Notes under the pieces: generated by a model
Seen by the model: the letters and a program-made list of their open reading frames with translations, nothing else
Databases searched by the model: none
What the model was told of the DNA's origin: nothing
Translations under genes and position numbers: made by a program
In this document: piece by piece, positions 1-8,267 of the stretch
Numbering within the stretch: the stretch's first letter is position 1
Layout: each line of letters starts with the position of its first letter
From: Bowmanella denitrificans
GTDB taxonomy: Bacteria > Pseudomonadota > Gammaproteobacteria > Enterobacterales > Alteromonadaceae
Direction: 5' to 3'
NCBI RefSeq assembly: GCF_039522935.1
Contig: NZ_BAAAEI010000023.1
Coordinates: 124,001-188,000 of the forward strand
DNA: 64,000 nucleotides

Positions 1-1552
1 TGGCAATACGCAAGATTGGGTTGGTATCCGCTTCAACATCGGGTGGCGTTGATGTATTGGGGTTCAAAAATTCGATGGTGGGGCTGGAACCGCGCAAATC
101 CAGGAAGAACGGAGCATGCTCCTGAGTCTGGTTACCATTAATCCGCGAGGTTACCGAGTTGTTGTGAACAATCTGCTCGGAGTCCACATGTTGATAATCT
201 GCTGTGACAGTCAAGCGGTCCGTGGCTTTAAACTTTATATTGAATGAGGTGTCTTTGACCGTGCTTTCATTAAAGTTATAGCGGGAGCGGAACTGCAGCG
301 GCAGCTCAGGTTCATTGGAACGGCCAACACCTGAGGTCAGATAACCGTTTTCATCCACTGTTAATGGATGGCCTTCGTCACTGCCATCAAACCATTGAAT
401 GGCATTGGGCGCATAAGGCAGGAAGCCACGGTCGCCAGATGCGATTACATACTCACGCCATTCCAACGAGGCTTTGGAATTGATGTGCTCTAAAGTGGCG
501 GTAATTCTTTCGTCGGTACTTTGCCATTGCAACGAGGCGGTAAAGCCCTGACGCTTACGATCGTTTTCGGCGGACGCCATAGTGTAACTGGCCGGTGCAT
601 ACCAGGTCACGCCATCGGGTTGGCCTTCCAGAGCCTGTCCCTCAAATTCGGGAACATATTCAGCCTGGTCTGCGTCGGTGTATAGTACCGTATCTTCAAA
701 CCCGTCACCGCAGGCGCGCCAGTCGGACGCACCGGGAATACAAGGGTTGGAATACATACCTGCTACCACGCCAGGGCTGGGCGTGCCCCATTCGTCATAG
801 GAGAAGGTGTCAACCGGGCCCCGGCTATGATAGTTGCCAAGGCCAAAACCGTCGCCGCGGGTTCTGTATTCTGAATCTGACGCCGCTACCAACAAGCCGA
901 ACTTGCCTGAATCGGTGTCCCAGTTATCCGAGAACAGCGCGCTAAATGATGGGGTGGTTTCTTCGCGATAGTCACCGTAATTGGCCTGGGCACTGATTGC
1001 CAGCAGGCGATTGTCAGAATCAAAGGGTTTGCGGGTAACCAGGTTAACAGTACCCGATATGCCACCAGAAATAAGATCAGCTGTTTGGTTTTTTACCACT
1101 TCGACAGCGCCTAACAGTTCCGCTGGAAAATCCTCATAACTGAGTCCACCGTAAGGGTTGGCACTGAAGCTGTCACGGCCATTGATTTCACTGCGCACCC
1201 GGTCCAGGCCGCGCACCAGTACGCTGGTACCTTCATCGGCATAATGCTTAGGATCATCAGATGCGGCGAAGCGCTCAATGGTCACACCTGGGACGCGTTG
1301 CAGCGCTTCTGTGACTGAGCGGTCCGGTAGGGCGCCGATATCTGTGGCGGTAATCGCATCTTTAACGGTATCGGCATACCGTTTAAGGCTTTGTGCCGTT
1401 TCAATGCTCTGGCGAATGCCTCGAACTTCAATCACTTCCGTAGACTCATTAGCGCTCTGATCTTCCGTGACCGGCTCCTGTGCCACCACTGGTGTAGTGA
1501 GTGCACAAGACATGGCAATAACCAGATACTTCTTCTTAAATCTACTAGACAT
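1..1552 (-). CDS. TonB-dependent receptor, N-terminal part (cut by window edge)
   Basis: Reads from ATG at 1552 leftwards off the window, so about 517 N-terminal residues are present and the C-terminal barrel strands are missing. It starts MSSRFKKKYLVIAMS and has a signal peptide ending near VVAQ. A plug domain follows (VIEVRGIRQSIE, LPDRSVTEALQRVPGV, VLVRGLDRVRSEING, SGTVNLVTRKPF), then barrel sequence. Outer-membrane receptors of this type import ligands using TonB energy. It lies next to GH3/GH43 xylosidase genes, so import of xylo-oligosaccharides is a reasonable inference, but the ligand is not visible in the sequence. Confidence 0.9.
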   Translation of the reverse strand, partial: MSSRFKKKYLVIAMSCALTTPVVAQEPVTEDQSANESTEVIEVRGIRQSIETAQSLKRYADTVKDAITATDIGALPDRSVTEALQRVPGVTIERFAASDDPKHYADEGTSVLVRGLDRVRSEINGRDSFSANPYGGLSYEDFPAELLGAVEVVKNQTADLISGGISGTVNLVTRKPFDSDNRLLAISAQANYGDYREETTPSFSALFSDNWDTDSGKFGLLVAASDSEYRTRGDGFGLGNYHSRGPVDTFSYDEWGTPSPGVVAGMYSNPCIPGASDWRACGDGFEDTVLYTDADQAEYVPEFEGQALEGQPDGVTWYAPASYTMASAENDRKRQGFTASLQWQSTDERITATLEHINSKASLEWREYVIASGDRGFLPYAPNAIQWFDGSDEGHPLTVDENGYLTSGVGRSNEPELPLQFRSRYNFNESTVKDTSFNIKFKATDRLTVTADYQHVDSEQIVHNNSVTSRINGNQTQEHAPFFLDLRGSSPTIEFLNPNTSTPPDVEADTNPILRIA

Positions 1553-1991
1553 GTTCAACCCTCGGTATTTTTACGTAAACCAAGCTACCTGGCGATAGCT
1601 TCGGTTTGGTTTTCTATTTGTACATAGCGACAAATAACTTTTAATTATTGGTAAAAATCAACATGCACAGAGCATCAAAACATCAGAACCTTTTGGCAAA
1701 ACTGCCGATTCTATTTTCCGCAACAGCACCACTTGCTCAACAACAACGCCACGTTGAGCTGTGCGGCAATCGCACCTGTTGAAGCCACATTAAGAAATGT
1801 GAATTAATGGTAAAAAATAACAAATAAATATTAACTTTACTGGTTATATATCACATTGACAGCGTTGTCAATTTCGCCTGGACGATATAAAAAAGCATGA
1901 ACCCAAGCTTGGTCCTATGCAGTGTAAGATGGCCTTATTGAGCGGGATGAGTATGAAATGCCAAGTATTTTTCACATTTCAGAGCAGGGCA
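1553..1991. other. Intergenic region upstream of the partial receptor gene
   Basis: About 440 bases without a convincing gene. AT-rich stretches at about 1620-1660 and 1800-1860 could hold the receptor promoter on the minus strand, but I cannot fix -35/-10 elements or an operator. Confidence 0.5.
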
Positions 1992-2234
1992 TCACTTAAC
2001 CAATCGGGGGATTGGCTTGTCTGTTTCGCGTTTCATTAACAAAAAGGTCAGATACATCTTGGTTGGCAGAGATAACGCCATGCCAATCGCTACCAGCGTG
2101 GCACTGACAATAATGCCAGCAATCCCAAGGTTGGCCATGGTCTCGCTAAAGTGCAGCACTGTACCCAGCGCTATCATGGTCAGCCCAGTGAGCATCAGCA
2201 GCCTGAGTAACTTGATCAAATTTTGGTCTGACAT
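1992..2234 (-). CDS. Small two-helix membrane protein, unknown function
   Basis: 80 residues starting MSDQNLIKLLRLLML. Two hydrophobic segments (about residues 8-28 and 35-55) are followed by a charged tail (KRETDKPIPRLVK), so an inner-membrane protein is likely. A weak ribosome-binding GAAG sits about 9 bases before the ATG. I do not recognise the family. It is divergent from the riboswitch/UPF0016 unit to its right and in the same direction as the receptor. It could be spurious, but the hydrophobic pattern and positive loops argue that it is real. Confidence 0.55.
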   Translation of the reverse strand: MSDQNLIKLLRLLMLTGLTMIALGTVLHFSETMANLGIAGIIVSATLVAIGMALSLPTKMYLTFLLMKRETDKPIPRLVK

Positions 2235-2365
2235 ATTTAGCTTCGACAGATTTTGCCTTTATCGATAGTTTATGCCGATGCTTTTGCGACCCTTTGATCC
2301 AGGTCAGAAAATACCCTACCCGCAAATAGGTTTGGATGAATTTAACTTCTATGCTAGGCTGGCGG

Positions 2366-2548
2366 CCGTCTTGGGGGAGTAGCCCGCCTGCCAGCTATGG
2401 CAGGTAAGTTTGTCAACATAGTCAGGCAGCAGCCTGTGGCAAATTTGTATCCGTGCATGGTGCGGATATCGGCGAGACCTGAGGCAAATGGCCATCCCAT
2501 TGGCGGGAGATGGTTGTTTGCCTTTGGTTTCGAATCCCGCCTGAGACC
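2366..2548 (+). promoter_or_regulatory. Probable yybP-ykoY manganese riboswitch and expression platform
   Basis: The leader of the UPF0016 gene carries the two signature loop sequences of the yybP-ykoY Mn2+ riboswitch: GGGGAGTAG at 2374-2382 and GCGAGACCT at 2472-2480. Between them are a perfect stem (CCTGCC/GGCAGG, about 2386-2403) and an ATCCG/CGGAT stem. Downstream, two mutually exclusive hairpins can be drawn. One pairs GGCAAA..CCATCCC (about 2483-2498) with GGGAGATGG..TTTGCC (2505-2522). The other pairs GGCGGGA (2502-2508) with TCCCGCC (2535-2541), just before the start codon. There is no U-tract, so translational control is inferred. This element is known in front of Mn exporters of the MntP and UPF0016 types. 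Confidence 0.8.
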
Positions 2549-2554
2549 AGTTCA

Positions 2555-3106
2555 ATGGATGCATTCCTTACTTCTACTGCCGTGGTGGCTATCGCAGAAA
2601 TGGGCGATAAGACCCAGCTACTGTCCCTGCTGCTGGCAGCCAAGTTTCGCAACAAATCAGCAATTGTCCTCGGTATTCTTGTTGCCACTTTACTTAATCA
2701 TGCCGCATCAGCCTGGCTTGGTGCCTGGTTGGTAGGCTTTGTCAGTTCATCGGTTGGCCACTGGTTGTTGGCTGGCAGTTTTATTCTGGTAGGGCTTTGG
2801 CTGCTGGTACCAGACAAAGAAGAAGCCATTGGCAGCCGCTTTGATCAGTATGGCGCTTTTGTTGTTTCATTGGTGCTGTTTTTCCTGGCGGAAATCGGCG
2901 ATAAAACTCAGGTGGCCACGGTCTTGCTGGCCGCGGAATTTCAATCCGTCGTTTGGGTCACTGCTGGTACCACCTTGGGGATGCTGGCTGCCAATGTGCC
3001 TGTAGTTTATCTGGGGGCCAGGCTGATGGAGAAAATCCCTTTTCAACTCACTCGCTGGCTGGCCGCCGCTTTGTTTATCCTGATGGGAGTGCTGGCCCTG
3101 CTATAA
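2555..3106 (+). CDS. UPF0016/GDT1 family cation exporter, probable Mn2+ efflux
   Basis: 183 residues from ATG 2555 (MDAFLTSTAVVAIAEMGDKT). The family hallmark E-x-G-D-K-T motif occurs twice, EMGDKTQLLSLL near the N-terminus and EIGDKTQVATVLL in the second half. This is the duplicated UPF0016 (TMEM165/GDT1) architecture of about six membrane helices. Bacterial members (MneA type) export manganese across the inner membrane. I chose 2555 over an upstream in-frame ATG at 2510, because 2510 lies inside the riboswitch expression platform and homologues start at MDAF-like sequences. The Mn riboswitch upstream supports the substrate. Confidence 0.88.
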   Translation: MDAFLTSTAVVAIAEMGDKTQLLSLLLAAKFRNKSAIVLGILVATLLNHAASAWLGAWLVGFVSSSVGHWLLAGSFILVGLWLLVPDKEEAIGSRFDQYGAFVVSLVLFFLAEIGDKTQVATVLLAAEFQSVVWVTAGTTLGMLAANVPVVYLGARLMEKIPFQLTRWLAAALFILMGVLALL

Positions 3107-3109
3107 GAG

Positions 3110-3140
3110 CTTTTACAGGGCGCTTAGCGCTGTTTAAAAG
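3110..3140. terminator. Hairpin between convergent genes, possible bidirectional terminator
   Basis: An imperfect stem pairs CTTTTACAGGGCGC with GCGCTGTTTAAAAG around a TTA loop. It lies in the 36 bases between the converging UPF0016 and GH3 genes. A/T-rich arms on both sides would give U-rich ends in either direction. Confidence 0.5.
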
Positions 3141-3142
3141 AG

Positions 3143-5563
3143 TTAGTAGCTTACCTCTGCCCGGCTCAGGTAGGCCTTATTGGCACTGACGTCGGTGGTG
3201 TCGCCCTGGATACGAAATAAATCCTGCAGTCGAATATCCGCCGACGAGCTGCCAATCATCAGTCTGATGTCGCCTGGCTCTACCACCCAGCGCATGTGGT
3301 TATCAAAAAATGCCAGCAGATTCACCGGTAGCTCAAAACTGACTTTGGCTTGCTGACCAGGTTGCAGGGCAACCCGCTGAAAGCCCTTCAATTCCTTTAC
3401 CGGCCGGGTGGCGCTGGCTACCGGGTCCTGGATATATAGCTGCACCACCTCGGTTGCCGCATATTGACCGCTGTTTTTCAGGGTAAAACGGACCTTGATG
3501 TGGCCATTCGCTTTGGCATCGCTGGCGTCAAGTTGCAGATCTGTATACTCAAACCGGCTGTAACTAAGACCATGACCGAAAGGATAGAGAGGGGTGATGT
3601 CGTCAAATAAATAACCGCGTTTAGCTGAGGCTTTATGGTTGTAATAGCTGGGGATATGGCCAGCGCTACGCGGGAAAGTCAGCGGTAATTTACCACTGGG
3701 GCTGACATTCCCCATCAGCACGTTGGCGATGGCAGAACCGGTTTCCTGGCCCAGATACCAGGCTTCAATTATCGCTGGCATGTCCTCAGCCAGTGCGCCT
3801 AAGGCCAGCGGTCTGCCATTGGTCAGTACCAGTACCACAGGTTTGCCGGTGGCCAATATCGCCCTGGCTAATGCCATCTGATTACCCACCAGTTGCAGAC
3901 TGGTGCGATCGCCCAGATGTCCGTCTGCCCAGGCTTCTCTGGACAGCGCTTCGTTTTCACCCAGCACCAGCACCACTGCATCAGCACGCTTTGCCAGTGC
4001 CACTGCTTCGGCCAGTAAGCGTTGATTGTGCTGCGGCTCACCTAACACCACGTTATCCTCATTCCAGCGCTGCATCGAAAAGCTGTTGGCCTGCTGACTG
4101 CGCTGGTCAGGGCTGAACTGGTCCTGGGTTAATTTGGTACCCGGGGCATAGTCAACCCGTACCTGGCCTTTGAGTTTGTCGCGCAGACCCGCCACGATAC
4201 TCACCGTTTGTTTAGGAATACTGCTGTAACCGCCAAGCAGGGTTTCGTTTGCATGCGGACCTATCACTGCCAGGGACCTGAGCTTGCCAGCGTCCAGCGG
4301 CAGCAAACCGTCGTTTTTCAGTAAAACCATAGACTTTTCCGCCACCTGGCGGGCAAATTCACGCTGGGCAGGGGCGCCGACTAAGGCATCGGCCTGACTG
4401 GCATCCACAAAGGGCTGCTCAAACAACCCCAATCTGAATTTCATCGCCAGTACCCGGCGTACGGCTCTGTCTATCAGTGCTTCCTGCAACTGGCCGCTTT
4501 GTACCAGCTTGACTAAGTGCACGAAGGTTTGACGATCCGGAGTTTCCATATCCACACCGGCGCTCAGGGCGGCGATGGCGGCCTGAGCGTCATCCTGATA
4601 CAGGCTGTGGCGACTGACCAGTTCGGCAATGGCGTAGTAGTCGCTGACCACCACGCCATCAAAACCCCATTCGTCTCGCACTATGTCCTGCAGTAGTGGC
4701 TGGTTGACGTGGGAGGGGATACCGTCGATTTCATTATAGGACGCCATGATGCTGCCAGCTCTGGCCAATTTGACCGCAGCTTCAAAAGGCGGCAGGAAGA
4801 TTTCATGTAGCTCCCGTTTGCCGATATGTGCCGGGGCAATATTCACGCCAGCCTGAGGCTGACCATGACCGGTCAGATGTTTCAAGGTGGCAACCACCTT
4901 ATCAGCGGCAAACAGCGTGCTGTTGGGCTCGCCCTGAAAACCTTTAACCCCCGCAACCCCCATGGCGGTCATCAGGTAAGGATCTTCGCCCATGGTTTCT
5001 TCAATGCGGCCCCAGCGTGGATCACGGGCAATATCTAATATCGGTGTCAGCGCCCAGTGTCCGCCGGTCGCACGCATTTCGCTGGCGGCCAGGGCATAGA
5101 TATCGTGCATATCCTGTGGCGACCAACTGCTGGCCAGGGCAATTGCCTGGGGAAAACTGGTGGCATTAAAGGCCACATAGCCATGCAGGGCCTCTTCATG
5201 CATCAGGGCGGGGATGGCTAATCTGGTGTTTTCCTTCAGCCAGCGCTGGGCGGCGTTATTAAATTCGGCCGTCTGACGCGGGGTTTTAAACTCACTGGGG
5301 CGGCCGATATGACCGATGCCCAGGGGCATAATGTCGGCGGCTCTGTCTGGCAAAAAACGTTGCTCTGTATCTTCCATGTCGCGGCGCTGATGCCAGATGG
5401 TTTGCAGTTGCGCGGCTTTTTCTTCCAGCGTCATACGGCCCAGCAAGTCTTCTACGCGCTCTTCTATCGCAAGGTCGGGATTCTGATAGGGCCAGGGTTG
5501 CGCCCAGGATGACAAGGCAAACAGTGAAAGCCCAACTCCAGTAATCATTTTACATGCTCGCAT
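3143..5563 (-). CDS. GH3 family glycoside hydrolase, probable beta-xylosidase
   Basis: 806 residues from ATG 5563, preceded by AAGGAG with 5-base spacing; a GTG at 5569 overlaps the previous stop but is less likely. A signal peptide (ending near SSWA) indicates export. The GH3 (alpha/beta)8 domain includes ARDPRWGRIEE and the nucleophile motif VVVSDYY; counted from the GTG, the nucleophile Asp is residue 310. The second GH3 domain (VLVLGENEALSREAW) and a C-terminal fibronectin-III-like domain (YIQDPVASATRPVKELKGF) follow. GH3 enzymes remove beta-linked glucose or xylose. Beta-xylosidase is inferred from neighbours: a GH43 gene and GPH symporter in the same operon and xylA/xylB nearby. It is the last gene of that operon. 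Confidence 0.88.
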   Translation of the reverse strand: MRACKMITGVGLSLFALSSWAQPWPYQNPDLAIEERVEDLLGRMTLEEKAAQLQTIWHQRRDMEDTEQRFLPDRAADIMPLGIGHIGRPSEFKTPRQTAEFNNAAQRWLKENTRLAIPALMHEEALHGYVAFNATSFPQAIALASSWSPQDMHDIYALAASEMRATGGHWALTPILDIARDPRWGRIEETMGEDPYLMTAMGVAGVKGFQGEPNSTLFAADKVVATLKHLTGHGQPQAGVNIAPAHIGKRELHEIFLPPFEAAVKLARAGSIMASYNEIDGIPSHVNQPLLQDIVRDEWGFDGVVVSDYYAIAELVSRHSLYQDDAQAAIAALSAGVDMETPDRQTFVHLVKLVQSGQLQEALIDRAVRRVLAMKFRLGLFEQPFVDASQADALVGAPAQREFARQVAEKSMVLLKNDGLLPLDAGKLRSLAVIGPHANETLLGGYSSIPKQTVSIVAGLRDKLKGQVRVDYAPGTKLTQDQFSPDQRSQQANSFSMQRWNEDNVVLGEPQHNQRLLAEAVALAKRADAVVLVLGENEALSREAWADGHLGDRTSLQLVGNQMALARAILATGKPVVLVLTNGRPLALGALAEDMPAIIEAWYLGQETGSAIANVLMGNVSPSGKLPLTFPRSAGHIPSYYNHKASAKRGYLFDDITPLYPFGHGLSYSRFEYTDLQLDASDAKANGHIKVRFTLKNSGQYAATEVVQLYIQDPVASATRPVKELKGFQRVALQPGQQAKVSFELPVNLLAFFDNHMRWVVEPGDIRLMIGSSSADIRLQDLFRIQGDTTDVSANKAYLSRAEVSY

Positions 5564-5565
5564 TG

Positions 5566-6576
5566 TCACTCCTTATAAGGTTGCAGAGTCTGGATTCGGC
5601 CCTGTTCGTCGTAAGTTAATTCGGCCATTTTTACCGTGCGCAAGTGGGTGATGCCTTCGGATAAACTGGAATCGTGGTAAAACAAATACCACTTGCCGTC
5701 TATTTCGCAGATGGAATGATGCGTGGTCCACCCCACTACCGGCTCCAGTATCCTGCCCTGATAGACAAATGGGCCGTATGGGCTGTCGCCGGTGGCGTAG
5801 CAGATAAAATGGCTGTCGCCGGTGGAGTAAGAAAAATAGTACTTGCCCTGGTATTTATGCAGCCAGGACGCTTCAAAAAAACGCCGCTGGTTGTCTGCGG
5901 CCAGCAGCAACTGCCCCTGCTCGTCAAGTAACAGGATCTGCTGTGGTGTTTCTGCAAACTCCAGCATGTTTTCACTTAGGCGCGCCACCATCGGCCCCAA
6001 TGCCGGCTCATGCGCCAAAGGTTCAGCAAAGGCAGGATCGTACTGACAATCGCGGTAATGTTGCAGTTGCCCACCCCAGATGCCGCCGAAATACAGGTAG
6101 TATTGCCCGTCGTCATCGGCGAAAACGGCCGGATCAATGGAGAAACTTCCGGCTATAGGTTGTGGCTGCGCCGTAAAGGGCCCGGCAGGGGAATCCCCCG
6201 TTGCTACGCCAATCTGAAAGCGCCCCTGTGCATTACGGGCCGGAAAGTAGAAGTAATAGGTGCCGTTCTTATACGCCGCATCAGGTGCCCACATTTGCCG
6301 CTCAGCCCAGGGCACGTCCTTTATATGCAGGGCCACACCGTGATCTGTGACCTGGCCGCCCGGTTTGTCTAGAGACAATACATGGTAATCCTGCATGGCA
6401 AAGTGGTCGCCGTTGTCGTTAAACGCGATACCGGCATCAATGTCATGGGACGGGTAGATATAGATGCGGCCATTAAACACATGGGCAGACGGATCTGCGG
6501 TATAAATATGTTCTACCAGTGGCTGGGACAACGCTTTGGCGCGCAGTTGTTTATAGTCGATGGATTGTTCTGACAT
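5566..6576 (-). CDS. GH43 family glycoside hydrolase (xylosidase or arabinofuranosidase)
   Basis: 336 residues with no signal peptide, so a cytoplasmic enzyme acting on imported oligosaccharides is likely. The GH43 five-bladed propeller triad is visible: general base D28 (YTADPSAHVF), modulator D148 (SFSIDPAVF) and general acid E235 (FFEASWLHKY). Members cleave beta-1,4-xylosides or alpha-L-arabinofuranosides; the exact specificity cannot be read here. It has a good RBS (AGGA before the ATG). Its stop is immediately before the GH3 start, and the symporter gene is 16 bases upstream, so the three form one operon. Confidence 0.9.
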   Translation of the reverse strand: MSEQSIDYKQLRAKALSQPLVEHIYTADPSAHVFNGRIYIYPSHDIDAGIAFNDNGDHFAMQDYHVLSLDKPGGQVTDHGVALHIKDVPWAERQMWAPDAAYKNGTYYFYFPARNAQGRFQIGVATGDSPAGPFTAQPQPIAGSFSIDPAVFADDDGQYYLYFGGIWGGQLQHYRDCQYDPAFAEPLAHEPALGPMVARLSENMLEFAETPQQILLLDEQGQLLLAADNQRRFFEASWLHKYQGKYYFSYSTGDSHFICYATGDSPYGPFVYQGRILEPVVGWTTHHSICEIDGKWYLFYHDSSLSEGITHLRTVKMAELTYDEQGRIQTLQPYKE

Positions 6577-6592
6577 ACCTGTTCCTGTCTTA

Positions 6593-8062
6593 TTACTGGC
6601 TTTGCAATGCCTGGCGACGCTGGCTAAGTTCCAGCTCTATCTGGTGTTCACGTCGCTTGTTAATTTCATAGCGGCTGACAATAACCACACCGACTAAAAA
6701 GGGCATAGCGGCAAACAGGCTGACCGACAATTTGATCCCTTCAATGGTCTCAGGAGCCTGTATGGCCAGGGCAGCACTGTAGTCATAATGGGCTAAAATG
6801 GCCGCCACCAGTGCGCCGCCAATGCTCAGACCCAGCTTCAGTCCAAAGATCATGGCGGAAAAGATAATCGCGGTGGCACGGCGGTGATTCTTCCATTCTG
6901 AATAGTCGGCCACATCGGCAATCATGGCCCAAAGCAGGGGAATAGTGATGCCGTAGAAAAAGCCGTGCAGAATCTGAGCGAGAAACACCAGGCCTATGGC
7001 GTCGGCTGGCAGCAGATAAAACACCAGAATAAACAGCGTGGAGATAAACAGTGCTACGGCAAAGACATCCCGTTTGCCGAAGCGATCTGCCAAGGGTTTG
7101 GAAAAGCCAATACCCACAATCATCAGCAGAATGCCACCGGCATTAAACAAACTGAAGCCAGAAGTGGCGGCATCCTCAGGCCAGTGAAACGCGTTCAGCC
7201 CGATACTGGTCAACAGACTATTCAGGCCAGCAATAAACTGATTAAAGCCGATATCCTGCAGAAACGCGGCTATCTGCGCTGCATGCAGATAATTCTCGAA
7301 GTAATAAACGTACATGCCGCCTTTCAGGGACAAGGTGACAAACACCAGAATAGTCAGAATCAGCATGATGGCCCAGGGACGATTATGCAACAGGTCGCGC
7401 AGGTCCTGCGCGATGCTGGAATGGCGAGTGACCGCCGTTACCACCCGCTCCTTTGTGGTGATAAAGGTGATCAGAAAAAATACTATGCCCACCACAGAAA
7501 ATATCGTCATGGTGTTTTTAAAGCCCAGGGCTTTATCACCATCACCCAAAATCAATACCAACGGCAGCAGCAGCGCCTGAATAATAAATTGTGCCACCAT
7601 CACCGCCACAAAACGGTAGGCGGATAAACTGTTACGCTCAGCCATGCTGCCGGTAAGCACACCACTTAGGGCAGAGTAGGGCAGATTGTTGGCCGAATAG
7701 ATAATCACCAACAGTACATAAGTGACAAAGGCGTAGACAAGCTTGCCGTCAGGGCCGAAATCCGGGGTCGAAAATGCCGCCAGGGCAATTAGACCAAAAG
7801 GCACTGATGTCCAGAGTATCCACGGACGAAACTTGCCATAGCGTGTTTGGGTGCGGTCAGCAATCAGGCCCATCAATGGATTAAAAAACGCACCGATCAG
7901 GCCGCCGATAAAAATAATACTGGCAGCCTGGGCGGGTGGAATTTGATACACGTCGGTGTAAAAAAACGCCAGAAAGGTCATCAGAGTCTGGAATATCAGG
8001 TTGGCAGCTAAATCTCCCAGGCTGTATCCCACCTTCTCGGTAACGGTCAAAGTTTGCGACAT
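6593..8062 (-). CDS. GPH-family sugar:cation symporter, probable xylo-oligosaccharide uptake
   Basis: 489 residues with about 12 membrane helices. The N-terminus (EKVGYSLGDLAANLIFQ, LAFFYTDVYQI) and the loop GLIADRTQTRYGKFRPW are typical of glycoside-pentoside-hexuronide symporters (XynP/XylP/MelB type). They import glycosides with H+ or Na+ through the inner membrane. It is the first gene of the GH43/GH3 operon, with RBS CAGGA before the ATG. The context supports xylosides as substrate. It is divergent from the sugar porter at 8268, sharing a promoter region of about 200 bases. Confidence 0.88.
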   Translation of the reverse strand: MSQTLTVTEKVGYSLGDLAANLIFQTLMTFLAFFYTDVYQIPPAQAASIIFIGGLIGAFFNPLMGLIADRTQTRYGKFRPWILWTSVPFGLIALAAFSTPDFGPDGKLVYAFVTYVLLVIIYSANNLPYSALSGVLTGSMAERNSLSAYRFVAVMVAQFIIQALLLPLVLILGDGDKALGFKNTMTIFSVVGIVFFLITFITTKERVVTAVTRHSSIAQDLRDLLHNRPWAIMLILTILVFVTLSLKGGMYVYYFENYLHAAQIAAFLQDIGFNQFIAGLNSLLTSIGLNAFHWPEDAATSGFSLFNAGGILLMIVGIGFSKPLADRFGKRDVFAVALFISTLFILVFYLLPADAIGLVFLAQILHGFFYGITIPLLWAMIADVADYSEWKNHRRATAIIFSAMIFGLKLGLSIGGALVAAILAHYDYSAALAIQAPETIEGIKLSVSLFAAMPFLVGVVIVSRYEINKRREHQIELELSQRRQALQSQ

Positions 8063-8267
8063 GTTGTTCCTGCTTTTGTGTTTTTTCGCTATCTGGTCAC
8101 CACTTAGGGGGACGCTGTAGCCCCACCATACCAGCGAATGTTTGGCTGAGGGTTAACGGAATGTGAGTGGCGCTTTATTATTTTTAACAAACCGGGTGCG
8201 TCAACCTTGTAAGGACCGTATGCTGGGCAAAAACCTCAGCAAACCGCCTATTTAAGAGGAAACAACG

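Noticed and set aside
1391..1627. Plus-strand open frames inside the partial receptor gene
   Set aside because: They are antisense to a TonB-dependent receptor with clear plug motifs, and have no RBS or family motifs.
2525..2541. tRNA-like T-arm (GGTTTCGAATCCCGCC)
   Set aside because: No acceptor, D-arm or anticodon arm can be drawn around it. The sequence is explained by the hairpin before the UPF0016 start codon.
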